A stretch of 6,230 nt of DNA from Dehalococcoidia bacterium (GCA_030745955.1 JASLNQ010000135.1:1-6230); one strand, 5' to 3'. Shown: positions 1 to 6,230, counted from the stretch's first letter. Numbers and translations: made by a program. Notes: generated from the sequence alone by a model not told the origin.

Positions 1-93
1 TTCATCATCGAGGTCATCGTGGGCGGATCGAGTTCGCTCGTGGTGGAAAAAACGCTGCCCCTCGAACTCGGTACTTCCGACCTGTTGGACTGA
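1..93 (+). CDS. C-terminal end of an unidentified protein (partial)
   Basis: An open frame runs from the first base to a TGA at 91-93, giving 30 residues that begin FIIEVIVGGSSSLVVEK and end GTSDLLD. The start lies outside the window. The codons are mostly G/C-ending, like the neighbouring genes, which supports a real gene end. The tail has a short hydrophobic, strand-like stretch followed by an acidic end. I do not recognise the family. The next gene on the same strand starts about 160 bases downstream, so co-transcription is possible but not evident. Confidence 0.5.
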   Translation, partial: FIIEVIVGGSSSLVVEKTLPLELGTSDLLD

Positions 94-256
94 TTGGCTC
101 AACGACACTGGCAGATTGCCCCAAAAATACTTTCGGTGTGCTTCCAGAGTTAATGGGGTAAACGCGCTAGCCACAACCACCCACTATGCCTGAACATGGA
201 TGTAGGCAACCGGGCACGATGGCTCCGTGAAATGTCCGCGCAACAGGATGGCATGC

Positions 257-1117
257 ATGGGACGCAGAATAATTCGGCGACGACGACCCAAGACACCGCG
301 GCGTGCCGCGGTACGCAGGCAGGTCGAATCGTCTGCCCCCGCTCCGGTGAGAGCGGCTGCCGAGCCCGAGGGCTCGCCGATCCTGGTCGCAACCACCGGT
401 GCAGTGCGCAATGTCGTGCTGCCCAAGCTGGCGACGATTCCCGGGGTTTCAATCTCTGGAATTGCCGATTCTCCCGAAAACGCACTGAAGATGCTTATCC
501 AGGACCACCCGGACGTAGTCCTTATCGACATGGATTTCGGCGGTCCGTTCTCAGGTCTCGATATCGCGAAGACGATGCAGAAAACGCGTTCGCAGTCGGC
601 GATCATCATGCTGGTTAGCGAACTCGATCCTGTGGAACTTCACGACAAGTCACGCCGGTTCGGTATGTCCTGGAGCTACATGAAGAGGGCGAAGGTATCC
701 AAGGCGGACATCCTGGAAGTCGTGTTGAAGTCGGCGAGTCGTGGAGTTCACTGGGTCGAACCGGAACTCAGCCGGCCGCTTTCGGAACTCTGGAAGGTCG
801 CCGCCCAGGCACGTGACCTCGAAGCAAGACAGGGCGAGATGGTGCCGGTCTCCCTCAAGCCTTCCCAGGCTCGCAGGACCGCGCCGGTCGCCGATCCGGT
901 TCCCGACGAACCTGCAGTCGCGAGCGAGGTCGAGGAAATGTCAGAATTTCCCGAAGAATTTGAAGAGACTGCAGGCGATTCCGAGGACGAGGTCGCGCCC
1001 GGCATCAAGCTGAAGACGACCAACGACGCCGAAACCGACGGCCTGAATATCACTTCAGTCGCGATCGGTCATGGCGGCATCGGCCAGAACGTCGGTCAAG
1101 TACGGCGGGCCGGGTAG
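257..1117 (+). CDS. Divergent response-regulator receiver-domain protein with acidic tail, no output domain
   Basis: The frame encodes about 286 residues from the ATG at 257. That start has AGGA at 245-248; GTG 227 and ATG 248 are in-frame alternatives. Residues 1-22 are strongly basic (RRIIRRRRPKTPRR). Residues about 41-167 resemble a CheY-like receiver: strand PILVATTG, then HPDVVLIDMDFGG with the likely phosphoacceptor D91, switch serine S121 (IIMLVSELDP), and K143 in SYMKR. The usual acidic pair after the first strand is absent (ATTGA instead), so Mg2+ binding and phosphorylation are doubtful. GVHWVEPELSRPL (163-175) looks like the linker that precedes a LuxR-type HTH in NarL-like regulators, but no HTH follows. 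Instead there is a proline-rich stretch and an acidic segment (EEMSEFPEEFEETAGDSEDE), probably disordered. A role in protein-protein signalling is inferred. No histidine kinase is adjacent. Confidence 0.75.
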   Translation: MGRRIIRRRRPKTPRRAAVRRQVESSAPAPVRAAAEPEGSPILVATTGAVRNVVLPKLATIPGVSISGIADSPENALKMLIQDHPDVVLIDMDFGGPFSGLDIAKTMQKTRSQSAIIMLVSELDPVELHDKSRRFGMSWSYMKRAKVSKADILEVVLKSASRGVHWVEPELSRPLSELWKVAAQARDLEARQGEMVPVSLKPSQARRTAPVADPVPDEPAVASEVEEMSEFPEEFEETAGDSEDEVAPGIKLKTTNDAETDGLNITSVAIGHGGIGQNVGQVRRAG

Positions 1118-1145
1118 CCCCTCCCCGCCAGAAGGCCCTCCCGTC

Positions 1146-1400
1146 TCAGCCGATTTCCGGCAGGTGCTCTATCAGGAACAGCACCATGCCGACGGCCAGC
1201 AGGCCCAGCGCGACAAAGTTCAACATGCTGAGCACCAGCAACTTAGGCAGGTGCTTCAGCAGGAAGGCCGCTCCCAGCAGGCCCCACATCGCCACATCGA
1301 GCCACTCTACCTCTTCGGCGTTCAGCGATATCAAGGCGAGGATCAGGAAGACCGCCGCACCGGCAAATCCATAGATCGATGGTGTGTAGATGAAGGGCAT
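1146..1400 (-). CDS. Small hydrophobic membrane protein, about three transmembrane helices
   Basis: This 84-residue protein starts at the ATG at 1400-1398, with a GGGA-type ribosome site about 8 bases upstream. Hydrophobic stretches lie at about residues 9-26 (IYGFAGAAVFLILALIS), 34-48 (LDVAMWGLLGAAFLL) and 54-77 (LLVLSMLNFVALGLLAVGMV). They are separated by a short acidic loop (NAEEVEW) and a KHLPK turn. No catalytic motif is visible and I cannot name a family. It lies 70 bases downstream of MR/MLE paralog B on the same strand and could be the last gene of that transcript. It converges with the receiver-protein gene, leaving only 28 bases between the two stop codons. The overlapping plus-strand frame at 1071-1406 is rich in Gln, His and Arg and reads like a shadow, so I prefer the membrane protein. 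Confidence 0.7.
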   Translation of the reverse strand: MPFIYTPSIYGFAGAAVFLILALISLNAEEVEWLDVAMWGLLGAAFLLKHLPKLLVLSMLNFVALGLLAVGMVLFLIEHLPEIG

Positions 1401-1470
1401 GACTAATTCCCAGGCTTTTTGATTTTCGTTTTTCGCTCGAATTCCGGTTTACGGCAGGTGACTGAGCGGT

Positions 1471-2634
1471 CTACCAGTTTGTAAGCGCACCATCGTTTCG
1501 GCGCAGCCGCGGCGGCCAGCCGTGGGGGTCGACAGCAGCACCTTCGGCGGCATCGATATCGAACTCGACACCCAGTCCGGGCGCATCCGGGCACCACGAG
1601 TAACCGTCGGCCCACTCGATCTGCTGCGGGAACAGATCGGCAGCGTATGACCCGGGTCTCCTCGGCATCTCCTGCACCCCGACGTTGGTCGAGGCCATGC
1701 ACAGTGCCACACAGGCAGCGGCCGAGACCGGCCCAAGCGGATTGTGCGGCACGATGTCGATGTAGTGCGTTTCGGCCCAGTGGGTGATCTTCAGCGCCTC
1801 GGTCAGCCCCCCTACGATGCACAGGTCGATCCGTGCGTAGTCGATCAGGTCTTCCTCGATGACCTCCCTGAACGGCCACTTCGACGCCCACTGTTCGCCG
1901 GCGGCAATCGGCAGGTTCACCTGCCTTCGCAGGTTTCGGTAACTGCCCTGGTTTTCAGAGCGCAACGGGTCTTCGATGAAGAACGGCTTGAACTGCTCAA
2001 GGTCCTTGCACATCTGCACCACATGGGCAGTGTCGAGCCTGCTGTGGGCATCGAAGGTCATCTGGATATCCGGCCCAACGGCTTCCCGGACGGCAGCCAT
2101 TTGATCGACCGCTATCCGCATCGACTCGACCGGCTCGAGGATCGAGATACCGCCGGCCTCGAACTCACCGCCTGTTTCAGGCTGACCCCACCTGACAAAT
2201 TTCCAACCAGCCTCAACCGCCGCGACTGAGTTCGCGACCAGTTCGTCGATAGTCTTGCCCTGGGTATGCGGGTAGCAGACCACCTTATCGCGGACGGGTC
2301 CCCCCATGATCTTGTAGGTCGGCATGTTCACCGACTTGCCCTTGATGTCCCACAGGGCGATGTCGATGGCCGAGATCGCACATGTGTAGACCTTGTCGGC
2401 CGGGAAGAAGCCTGACCTGAACATCTCCTGCCAGAGCCGCTCCGTCTCCCACGGGTCGGCCCCGACCACGAGCTCCCCGAGGTGGTTGATCGCCTCGGTG
2501 ATCGCCCGGCCCCAGCGCCCGATCCCAACCTCTCCCAGGCCGTGGTGCCCGGCGTCGGTATCGACCCTGACAATGAAATAGGTGTGCCCGTCTTTGTCCT
2601 GAACCGGGAAGGGCCTGATCTGTGTGACTTTCAT
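1471..2634 (-). CDS. Mandelate racemase/muconate lactonizing enzyme family dehydratase (paralog B)
   Basis: The protein has 387 residues, the usual length for an enolase-superfamily acid-sugar dehydratase. It has an N-terminal capping domain (about 1-125), a beta/alpha barrel, and a C-terminal cap segment. Barrel residues are all present: D195 and H197 in FDAHSRLD, E221 in FFIEDPLRSEN, E247 in PIAAGEQW, H297 in IVPHNPLGP and E322 in VQEMP. In galactonate and mannonate dehydratases (DgoD/ManD type) the Asp and two Glu bind Mg2+ and the two His act in proton abstraction and dehydration. R148 in KFVRW sits at the end of the second barrel strand, as in ManD-like proteins. The likely reaction is dehydration of an aldonate-like acid to a 2-keto-3-deoxy acid; the substrate is unknown. 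The start ATG at 2634-2632 has AGGAA just upstream and matches the N-terminus of paralog A (MKVTQIR). It lies 47 bases after paralog A and is probably co-transcribed. Confidence 0.95.
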   Translation of the reverse strand: MKVTQIRPFPVQDKDGHTYFIVRVDTDAGHHGLGEVGIGRWGRAITEAINHLGELVVGADPWETERLWQEMFRSGFFPADKVYTCAISAIDIALWDIKGKSVNMPTYKIMGGPVRDKVVCYPHTQGKTIDELVANSVAAVEAGWKFVRWGQPETGGEFEAGGISILEPVESMRIAVDQMAAVREAVGPDIQMTFDAHSRLDTAHVVQMCKDLEQFKPFFIEDPLRSENQGSYRNLRRQVNLPIAAGEQWASKWPFREVIEEDLIDYARIDLCIVGGLTEALKITHWAETHYIDIVPHNPLGPVSAAACVALCMASTNVGVQEMPRRPGSYAADLFPQQIEWADGYSWCPDAPGLGVEFDIDAAEGAAVDPHGWPPRLRRNDGALTNW

Positions 2635-2681
2635 GGATTCCTGTTACCTCGTATTGCCTGGTGACCTGATTGGTGGTTGGC

Positions 2682-3842
2682 TTACCAGTTTGTGAATGCG
2701 CCATCGGGTCGGCGGAACCTGATCCCCCGGCCGGCCGGATTTTCATAGGCGGCTTCCGCAGCCTCGATATCGAAATCGACACCCAGTCCCGGTACATCGG
2801 CACACCACGAGTAGCCCTCCGCCCACTCGATCTGGCGCGGGAACAGGGTGTTGTCAGTCGTTCCGGGCTGACGTGGCATCTCCTGGACACCGACGTTTGT
2901 CGAGGCCATGCAGAGCGCCACACATGCCGCCGCCGAGACCGGCCCAAGCGGGTTGTGCGGCACGATATCGATGTAGTGCGCTTCGGCCCAGTGGGTGATC
3001 TTCAGCGCCTCGGTGATGCCGCCCACGATGCACAGGTCAATCCGTGCATAGTCGATCAGGTCTTCCTCGATCACCTGGCGGAAAAGCCATTTCGAGCCCC
3101 ATTGCTCGCCCGCCGCAATTGGCAGGTTGATCTTGTTTCGCAGGTTGCGGTAGGTACCCGGGTTTTCCGACCGGGCAGGGTCTTCAATAAAGAACGGCTT
3201 GAACTCCTCAAGTTCACGGCACATCTGGATCGTCATTGCCGGGTCGAGGCGGGTATGCACGTCGAAGCAGAGCTGTGTCTCCCAGCCCACTGCTTCCCGG
3301 ACGGCCGCAAACGAGTCGATAGAAATGCGGACCGACTTCAGCGGATCGAACTCTGCGCTCCCGTCGGGGCCAAACTCCGAGGTTTCGAGCTGGTGCCACC
3401 GCAGGAACTTCCAGCCCTCATCGACATGCTTTTTGGCACTTTCGACCAGGTCGGGGATGTTCATGCCCTGGGCATGCGGGTAGCAGAGGACCTTGTTGCG
3501 GACCGGCCCACCGAGTAGCTTGTACACAGGCATGTCGACCGACTTGCCCTTGATGTCCCACAGCGCGATGTCGATCGCCGAAATGGCGCACGAGTAAACC
3601 GTGTCGGCAGGGAAGAAGCCCGAACGGAACATCTCCTGCCACAGCCGCTCGGTTTCCCACGGATCTGCCCCGATGACCAGTTCGGATAGATGTTCAATCG
3701 CCCGCGTGATGGCCAGCCCCCGGCCACGCATACCGATCTCACCCAGTCCGTAATGACCGGCATCGGTGTCGACCCGGACGATGAAATATCCGCGCCCGGT
3801 CTCGCCCTTTATTGAGTAGCTTCTGATCTGCGTTACTTTCAT
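2682..3842 (-). CDS. Mandelate racemase/muconate lactonizing enzyme family dehydratase (paralog A)
   Basis: The protein has 386 residues from the ATG at 3842-3840. The frame stays open to an ATG at 3977, but those 45 extra residues have no counterpart in the family, and MKVTQIR aligns exactly with the start of paralog B. The ribosome site (AAGAAG) is weak. The active site is intact: D194 and H196 in FDVHTRLD, E220 in FFIEDPARSEN, E246 in PIAAGEQW, H296 in IVPHNPLGP, E321 in VQEMP, and R148 at the end of the second barrel strand. By hand alignment about 71% of residues match paralog B. Differences concentrate in the N-terminal loops (28-50) and at about 125-195, which hints at a different substrate. 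It is a probable cytoplasmic Mg2+-dependent dehydratase of a sugar acid or similar carboxylate. It is the first gene of the minus-strand block and is divergent from the MaoC gene. Confidence 0.95.
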   Translation of the reverse strand: MKVTQIRSYSIKGETGRGYFIVRVDTDAGHYGLGEIGMRGRGLAITRAIEHLSELVIGADPWETERLWQEMFRSGFFPADTVYSCAISAIDIALWDIKGKSVDMPVYKLLGGPVRNKVLCYPHAQGMNIPDLVESAKKHVDEGWKFLRWHQLETSEFGPDGSAEFDPLKSVRISIDSFAAVREAVGWETQLCFDVHTRLDPAMTIQMCRELEEFKPFFIEDPARSENPGTYRNLRNKINLPIAAGEQWGSKWLFRQVIEEDLIDYARIDLCIVGGITEALKITHWAEAHYIDIVPHNPLGPVSAAACVALCMASTNVGVQEMPRQPGTTDNTLFPRQIEWAEGYSWCADVPGLGVDFDIEAAEAAYENPAGRGIRFRRPDGAFTNW

Positions 3843-4065
3843 TTGAAATACTTCTTGCTCAAGCTGGTTGGGCCCCAAACGCGTCAACTGCGGCAGTGTA
3901 ACTCCGTTTGTCGGGAACAGGTGCCGTACGCCTGGGGTGCGCAACGTGAGTGTCGTGGAAATGAACCCCGCCGGCAATAATGTGAATCTCAGTAGCGGTT
4001 ACCGGCGCTGAAGCAGGGGTGTGATGCCGGAGCGCACAACACAAAGCAAAATGGAGGGAGCGCCA
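3843..4065. promoter_or_regulatory. Divergent intergenic region between paralog A and the MaoC gene
   Basis: This 223-base region separates two genes read in opposite directions, so it should contain promoters for both. On the minus strand a TTGACG element (3887-3882) resembles a -35 box, but no good -10 box lies 16-18 bases downstream. On the plus strand AATAAT near 3975-3980 could be a -10 box, without a clear -35 partner. I see no strong palindrome that would mark an operator. The promoter role rests on gene layout, not on motif quality. Confidence 0.4.
4053..4058 (+). promoter_or_regulatory. Ribosome binding site deciding the MaoC start
   Basis: GGAGGG lies 7 bases before the ATG at 4066. 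It favours that ATG over the in-frame GTG at 4021 and ATGs at 4024 and 4051. The upstream codons encode an unremarkable polar stretch with no counterpart in MaoC proteins. Confidence 0.75.
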
Positions 4066-4485
4066 ATGCCAGGTGCAGTTGCTGTTTCAATCGGACAGAA
4101 AGCGAGGCGGTCGATGGTCGTCACGGCCGACGTCGTGCGGCGTTACGCCGAATTGACCGGCGATTTCAACCCGCTTCACTTCGACGAGGAGTTCGCCTCC
4201 AGGACCAGGTTCGGGCGGCTCATCTCGCAGGGTGGTATTGCCGTGGGGCTGGTGCACGCACTTGTAGCCATGGACCTGCCGGGACCCGGGACCGTGTTCA
4301 CCCGGCAAGAATGGGTCTTTCCCGCGCCTGTCTTCATCGGCGACACGATAACCGTGGAAGGCCGGATAACAACCTGGCTTGAACCGAGGACCCGTGGTGA
4401 GATGGAATTCACAGTGGCGAACCAGGATGGAGTCGAGGTGCTCATGGGATCGGCTGGTGTTTACCGGACCCTCCCCTGCGTCTGA
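4066..4485 (+). CDS. MaoC-like dehydratase / (R)-specific enoyl-CoA hydratase, stand-alone hotdog domain
   Basis: The protein has 139 residues, matching single-domain MaoC/PhaJ-type hydratases. After a strand (SIGQKARRSMVVTADVV) comes the hydratase motif at about residues 27-57: YAELTGDFNPLHFDEEFA followed by TRFGRLISQGGIAVGL. D33 and H38 are the expected catalytic Asp and His, and the FGRLISQGG stretch is the usual helix that follows. The rest (QEWVFPAPVFIGDTITVEGRI) fits the strands of the hotdog sheet. Family members hydrate trans-2-enoyl-CoA to (R)-3-hydroxyacyl-CoA, or run the reverse, and act as dimers in the cytoplasm. The acyl group here is unknown; short or branched CoA esters are possible. 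It stands opposite the MR/MLE pair, so a shared catabolic role is possible but inferred. The next gene begins 133 bases downstream. Confidence 0.9.
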   Translation: MPGAVAVSIGQKARRSMVVTADVVRRYAELTGDFNPLHFDEEFASRTRFGRLISQGGIAVGLVHALVAMDLPGPGTVFTRQEWVFPAPVFIGDTITVEGRITTWLEPRTRGEMEFTVANQDGVEVLMGSAGVYRTLPCV

Positions 4486-4607
4486 GAGCGTATTTCCGTC
4501 GGGCCCACGCGAAGCGAAGATTTCTGGGAAAACCTAAGCTCCCGCATAGACCGAAATCGAAACCCGTACTTCGCGTATGACGGTAATTCGTAGCGGGCCA
4601 AAAGTCT

Positions 4608-4613
4608 GGGAGG
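4608..4613 (+). promoter_or_regulatory. Ribosome binding site deciding the membrane protein start
   Basis: GGGAGG ends 5 bases before the ATG at 4619. This supports that start over the in-frame ATG at 4577, which has no comparable site. Removing the extra 14 residues leaves a short polar N-terminus (MTTPGIPTGKLDNIAK) before the first membrane helix, which is more natural. Confidence 0.7.
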
Positions 4614-4618
4614 CTGAA

Positions 4619-5347
4619 ATGACTACTCCAGGGATACCCACCGGGAAGCTGGACAACATCGCAAAAGTGTCGTTAGTCCTCGCGCCGATCCTTATCGTCG
4701 TGTTCAACTTTCTTTTGCCGACAAACGGCACATCGCCGATCGATCCGGAAGACTCGGGCGCGTACATCGCGAAGCTGGGCGGCGACGCCGATATCGCACA
4801 GATTTACTATGTACTCATCGCTATCGGGATGATCCTGTTCACTCGGGCGATCATAGGGTTGTATCGAATTGCACCTGAAGGCGCTTCGAAACAACGGCTT
4901 CAGATAGGAATGTTCGGGAGCGTTGGGGCACTGAGCCTGTGGGCTGTGTTGATAGGCATCGGGTTCGCCGAAGCCAGCGTTGCTGAGAAAGTTGTTACAG
5001 CAACGGCGGGCGCACAGGCCGGAGTCGAAGGAGCCGCCGCACAGGCGGGTAATGCGACCCTGATTGCGTCTGCGCTGCACGCTGCATATTTCGGCATTTA
5101 CCAGATCACCACCTACGTGGCATTCATAATGCTGATCCCAATTGGCGGCGGACTTGCGATAAGCGGAATAGTCCGGCGTGAATTCGGCTGGCTGATAACG
5201 CTAATTGGTGTGGTAACGGTTGTTGTCACGTCGGTTATGCAGATCAAGACCGAAGAGGGAATAGTGTCCTTCGGCATCATTGCGGTGGTTTTCGGAGTTG
5301 TATTCCTGCTAATGGGCCTGCAGATCCTGCGCCAGGACATGGAATAA
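4619..5347 (+). CDS. Integral membrane protein, about six transmembrane helices, family not recognised
   Basis: The product is 242 residues. Hydrophobic segments lie at about 17-34 (VSLVLAPILIVVFNFLLP), 62-83, 97-117 (GSVGALSLWAVLIGIGF), 153-183, 189-208 (LITLIGVVTVVVTSV) and 215-236. A soluble segment after the first helix (about 35-60) is acidic and polar (PTNGTSPIDPEDSGAY). A second one at about 118-152 is rich in Ala and Gly (KVVTATAGAQAGVEGAAAQA). The basic loops RIAPEGASKQR and VRREFG suggest cytoplasmic faces. No catalytic motif, transporter signature or signal peptidase site is evident, so no function is assigned. It follows the MaoC gene by 133 bases and has its own strong ribosome site, so it may be separately transcribed. 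An intrinsic terminator follows its stop codon. Confidence 0.85.
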   Translation: MTTPGIPTGKLDNIAKVSLVLAPILIVVFNFLLPTNGTSPIDPEDSGAYIAKLGGDADIAQIYYVLIAIGMILFTRAIIGLYRIAPEGASKQRLQIGMFGSVGALSLWAVLIGIGFAEASVAEKVVTATAGAQAGVEGAAAQAGNATLIASALHAAYFGIYQITTYVAFIMLIPIGGGLAISGIVRREFGWLITLIGVVTVVVTSVMQIKTEEGIVSFGIIAVVFGVVFLLMGLQILRQDME

Positions 5348-5370
5348 ACGCTTTACCAGTTTGCGAATAG

Positions 5371-5406
5371 AAACGGGCGCACCAATCGGTGCGCCCGTTT
5401 TTGTTT
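5371..5406 (+). terminator. Rho-independent terminator after the membrane protein gene
   Basis: A perfect 13-base stem (AAACGGGCGCACC at 5371-5383 pairing with GGTGCGCCCGTTT at 5388-5400) encloses an AATC loop and is followed by TTGTTT. It starts 23 bases after the stop of the plus-strand membrane protein gene. It may also serve the minus-strand SDR, which ends at 5438, because the stem closes with TTT and TCTATT follows on that strand, though that tract is weaker. Confidence 0.92.
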
Positions 5407-5437
5407 CGGCGTATCCCGTTCTGCGTTACCGGGCAAC

Positions 5438-6199
5438 CTAATCGGTGAAGTAACTCCCGCCGTTCGGGGAAATCGTCTGACCCGTCATGTAGTTCTGCTC
5501 GTCGGAAGCCAGCATCACGGCAATCGACGCAACATCCTCCACCTGTCCCGGCCGCTTGAGCAGTGTCAGGGCCACCACGCCCGCGCCGCCGCCAGAACGG
5601 AGCTCCTCGCGGGTGAGGTCGGTCTCGATGATCCCCGGCGAGATGGAGTTCACCAGGATGCCGTGCTCGGCCCCCCAGCGTGCGAGGACCTGCGTGAGCG
5701 ATATCAGGCCCGCCTTCGAGGCTGCATAGTGGGCAGTTGTCGGACCGCCGTAAAGGCCGCTGACCGAGGCAATGTTGATTACCCTGCCACCGCCAGCCTC
5801 GACCATTAGCGGCAGCACCGCCTGCGTGACCAGGAACGGGCCCTTCAGGTTCACCGCCATGATCTCGTCCCAGTCCGCCTCGGTAACAGTATCTACTGGG
5901 CCCTGGCGGTTGATCCCGGCGTTGTTCACCAGCACATCGATCCGGCCTTCGGCGTCGGCAATGTGATCCACCCATGCCTTGATCGAAGCCTGGTGCGTCA
6001 CCTCGACCGGCGTCATGTAGGCGGTGGTGCCGAGTTCAGCCAGCGCCTGGCACGTCTCCTCGGCATACGCCTCGTTGGAGATATAGCTGATCGCAACGGC
6101 CTTAGCGCCCTCCCGTGCGAAGGCCAGGGCCATGGCCTTTCCAAGCCCGCGCCCACCACCAGTAACCAGGCAAACTTTGCCACTGAGTCGGTCTGTCAA
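5438..6199 (-). CDS. Short-chain dehydrogenase/reductase, FabG-like classical SDR
   Basis: The protein has 253 residues, typical of a classical SDR with a Rossmann fold. It has the cofactor motif TGGGRGLG (13-20), NNAG (92-95), N117 in VNLKG, S145 in INIASVSG, Y158 and K162 in YAASKAG, and PG (188-189). This is a complete Asn-Ser-Tyr-Lys tetrad with the usual 13-residue Ser-Tyr spacing. Residues 38-42 (SYISN) lack the acidic residue that commonly selects NAD+, so NADP(H) use is possible. It should oxidise or reduce a hydroxyl/keto group; the substrate cannot be told from the sequence, and annotation as 3-oxoacyl-ACP reductase would be a family-level guess. The start is TTG at 6199-6197, with AGCAGG six bases upstream; it gives the normal N-terminus MTDRLSGKVCLVTGG. 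The next in-frame ATG would cut into the cofactor fold. The gene upstream of it lies outside the window. Confidence 0.94.
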   Translation of the reverse strand: MTDRLSGKVCLVTGGGRGLGKAMALAFAREGAKAVAISYISNEAYAEETCQALAELGTTAYMTPVEVTHQASIKAWVDHIADAEGRIDVLVNNAGINRQGPVDTVTEADWDEIMAVNLKGPFLVTQAVLPLMVEAGGGRVINIASVSGLYGGPTTAHYAASKAGLISLTQVLARWGAEHGILVNSISPGIIETDLTREELRSGGGAGVVALTLLKRPGQVEDVASIAVMLASDEQNYMTGQTISPNGGSYFTD

Positions 6200-6205
6200 T
6201 TGATA

Positions 6206-6211
6206 CCTGCT
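6206..6211 (-). promoter_or_regulatory. Ribosome binding site supporting the TTG start of the SDR
   Basis: On the minus strand AGCAGG ends 6 bases before the TTG at 6199-6197. The frame stays open to the window edge, but no ATG, GTG or other TTG codon precedes it within the window, so this is the best visible start. Confidence 0.55.
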
Positions 6212-6230
6212 CTTCCCAATAGGTCCCGGG

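Noticed and set aside
94..256. Search for a promoter before the receiver gene
   Set aside because: GTTAAT at 149-154 resembles a -10 box, but no -35 element sits at the proper distance, so no promoter is called. Nothing else is recognisable in this spacer.
1104..1129. GC-rich hairpin (GGCGGG/CCCGCC) over the stop of the receiver gene
   Set aside because: The loop is long and no T-tract follows on either strand, so it cannot be called an intrinsic terminator.
2285..2947. 220-residue minus-strand frame spanning the junction of the two MR/MLE genes
   Set aside because: It is rich in Arg, Gly and Pro and overlaps two well-supported genes in another frame. It arises from GC-rich codon structure.
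2670..3518. 282-residue plus-strand frame opposite paralog A
   Set aside because: It is antisense to a gene with a full set of catalytic residues. A similar antisense frame opposite paralog B (1744-2229) arises from the shared sequence, not from an independent gene.
3843..3977. 45-residue N-terminal extension of paralog A from an upstream ATG
   Set aside because: It has no counterpart in paralog B or in the family's usual N-terminus, and the MKVTQIR starts of the two copies align exactly at 3842.
4507..4576. Exact 8-base inverted repeat ACGCGAAG / CTTCGCGT separated by 54 bases, upstream of the membrane protein gene
   Set aside because: It is short and widely spaced, and one such pair is expected by chance in spacers of this size. 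There is no other sign of an operator.

Overview
The window is GC-rich, gene-dense bacterial chromosome. Two adjacent paralogs of the mandelate racemase/muconate lactonizing enzyme (enolase superfamily) sit near a stand-alone MaoC-type hydratase and a FabG-like short-chain dehydrogenase. Expanded enolase-superfamily paralogs are a known trait of marine SAR202 Chloroflexota (Dehalococcoidia-related), and that is my best guess for the source. It is an inference from gene content: there is no rRNA or other taxonomic marker here.

Layout. Positions 1-93 hold the last 30 codons of an unidentified plus-strand gene. A plus-strand gene (257-1117) encodes a divergent response-regulator receiver protein with a basic N-terminus and an acidic tail but no DNA-binding domain. 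It converges on a minus-strand block read from right to left: MR/MLE paralog A (2682-3842), MR/MLE paralog B (1471-2634, 47 bases downstream), then a small three-helix membrane protein (1146-1400). A 223-base divergent intergenic region separates this block from the plus-strand MaoC hydratase (4066-4485). After a 133-base gap comes a six-helix membrane protein (4619-5347), closed by a strong intrinsic terminator (5371-5406). On the far side a minus-strand SDR (5438-6199, TTG start) runs toward the same terminator.

How the genes may work together. Both MR/MLE proteins keep a complete acid-sugar dehydratase-type active site (D-x-H, E, E, H, E), so they probably dehydrate sugar acids or similar carboxylates to 2-keto-3-deoxy products. 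An SDR could oxidise or reduce an intermediate, and a MaoC enzyme hydrates or dehydrates enoyl thioesters. A shared catabolic pathway is plausible but not shown by the sequence. No mobile element, CRISPR array, tRNA or rRNA was recognised.

Most notable are the mosaic similarity between the two enolase-superfamily paralogs, which suggests gene conversion over the active-site half, and the degenerate receiver protein. I did not find a convincing wholly new multi-gene system.
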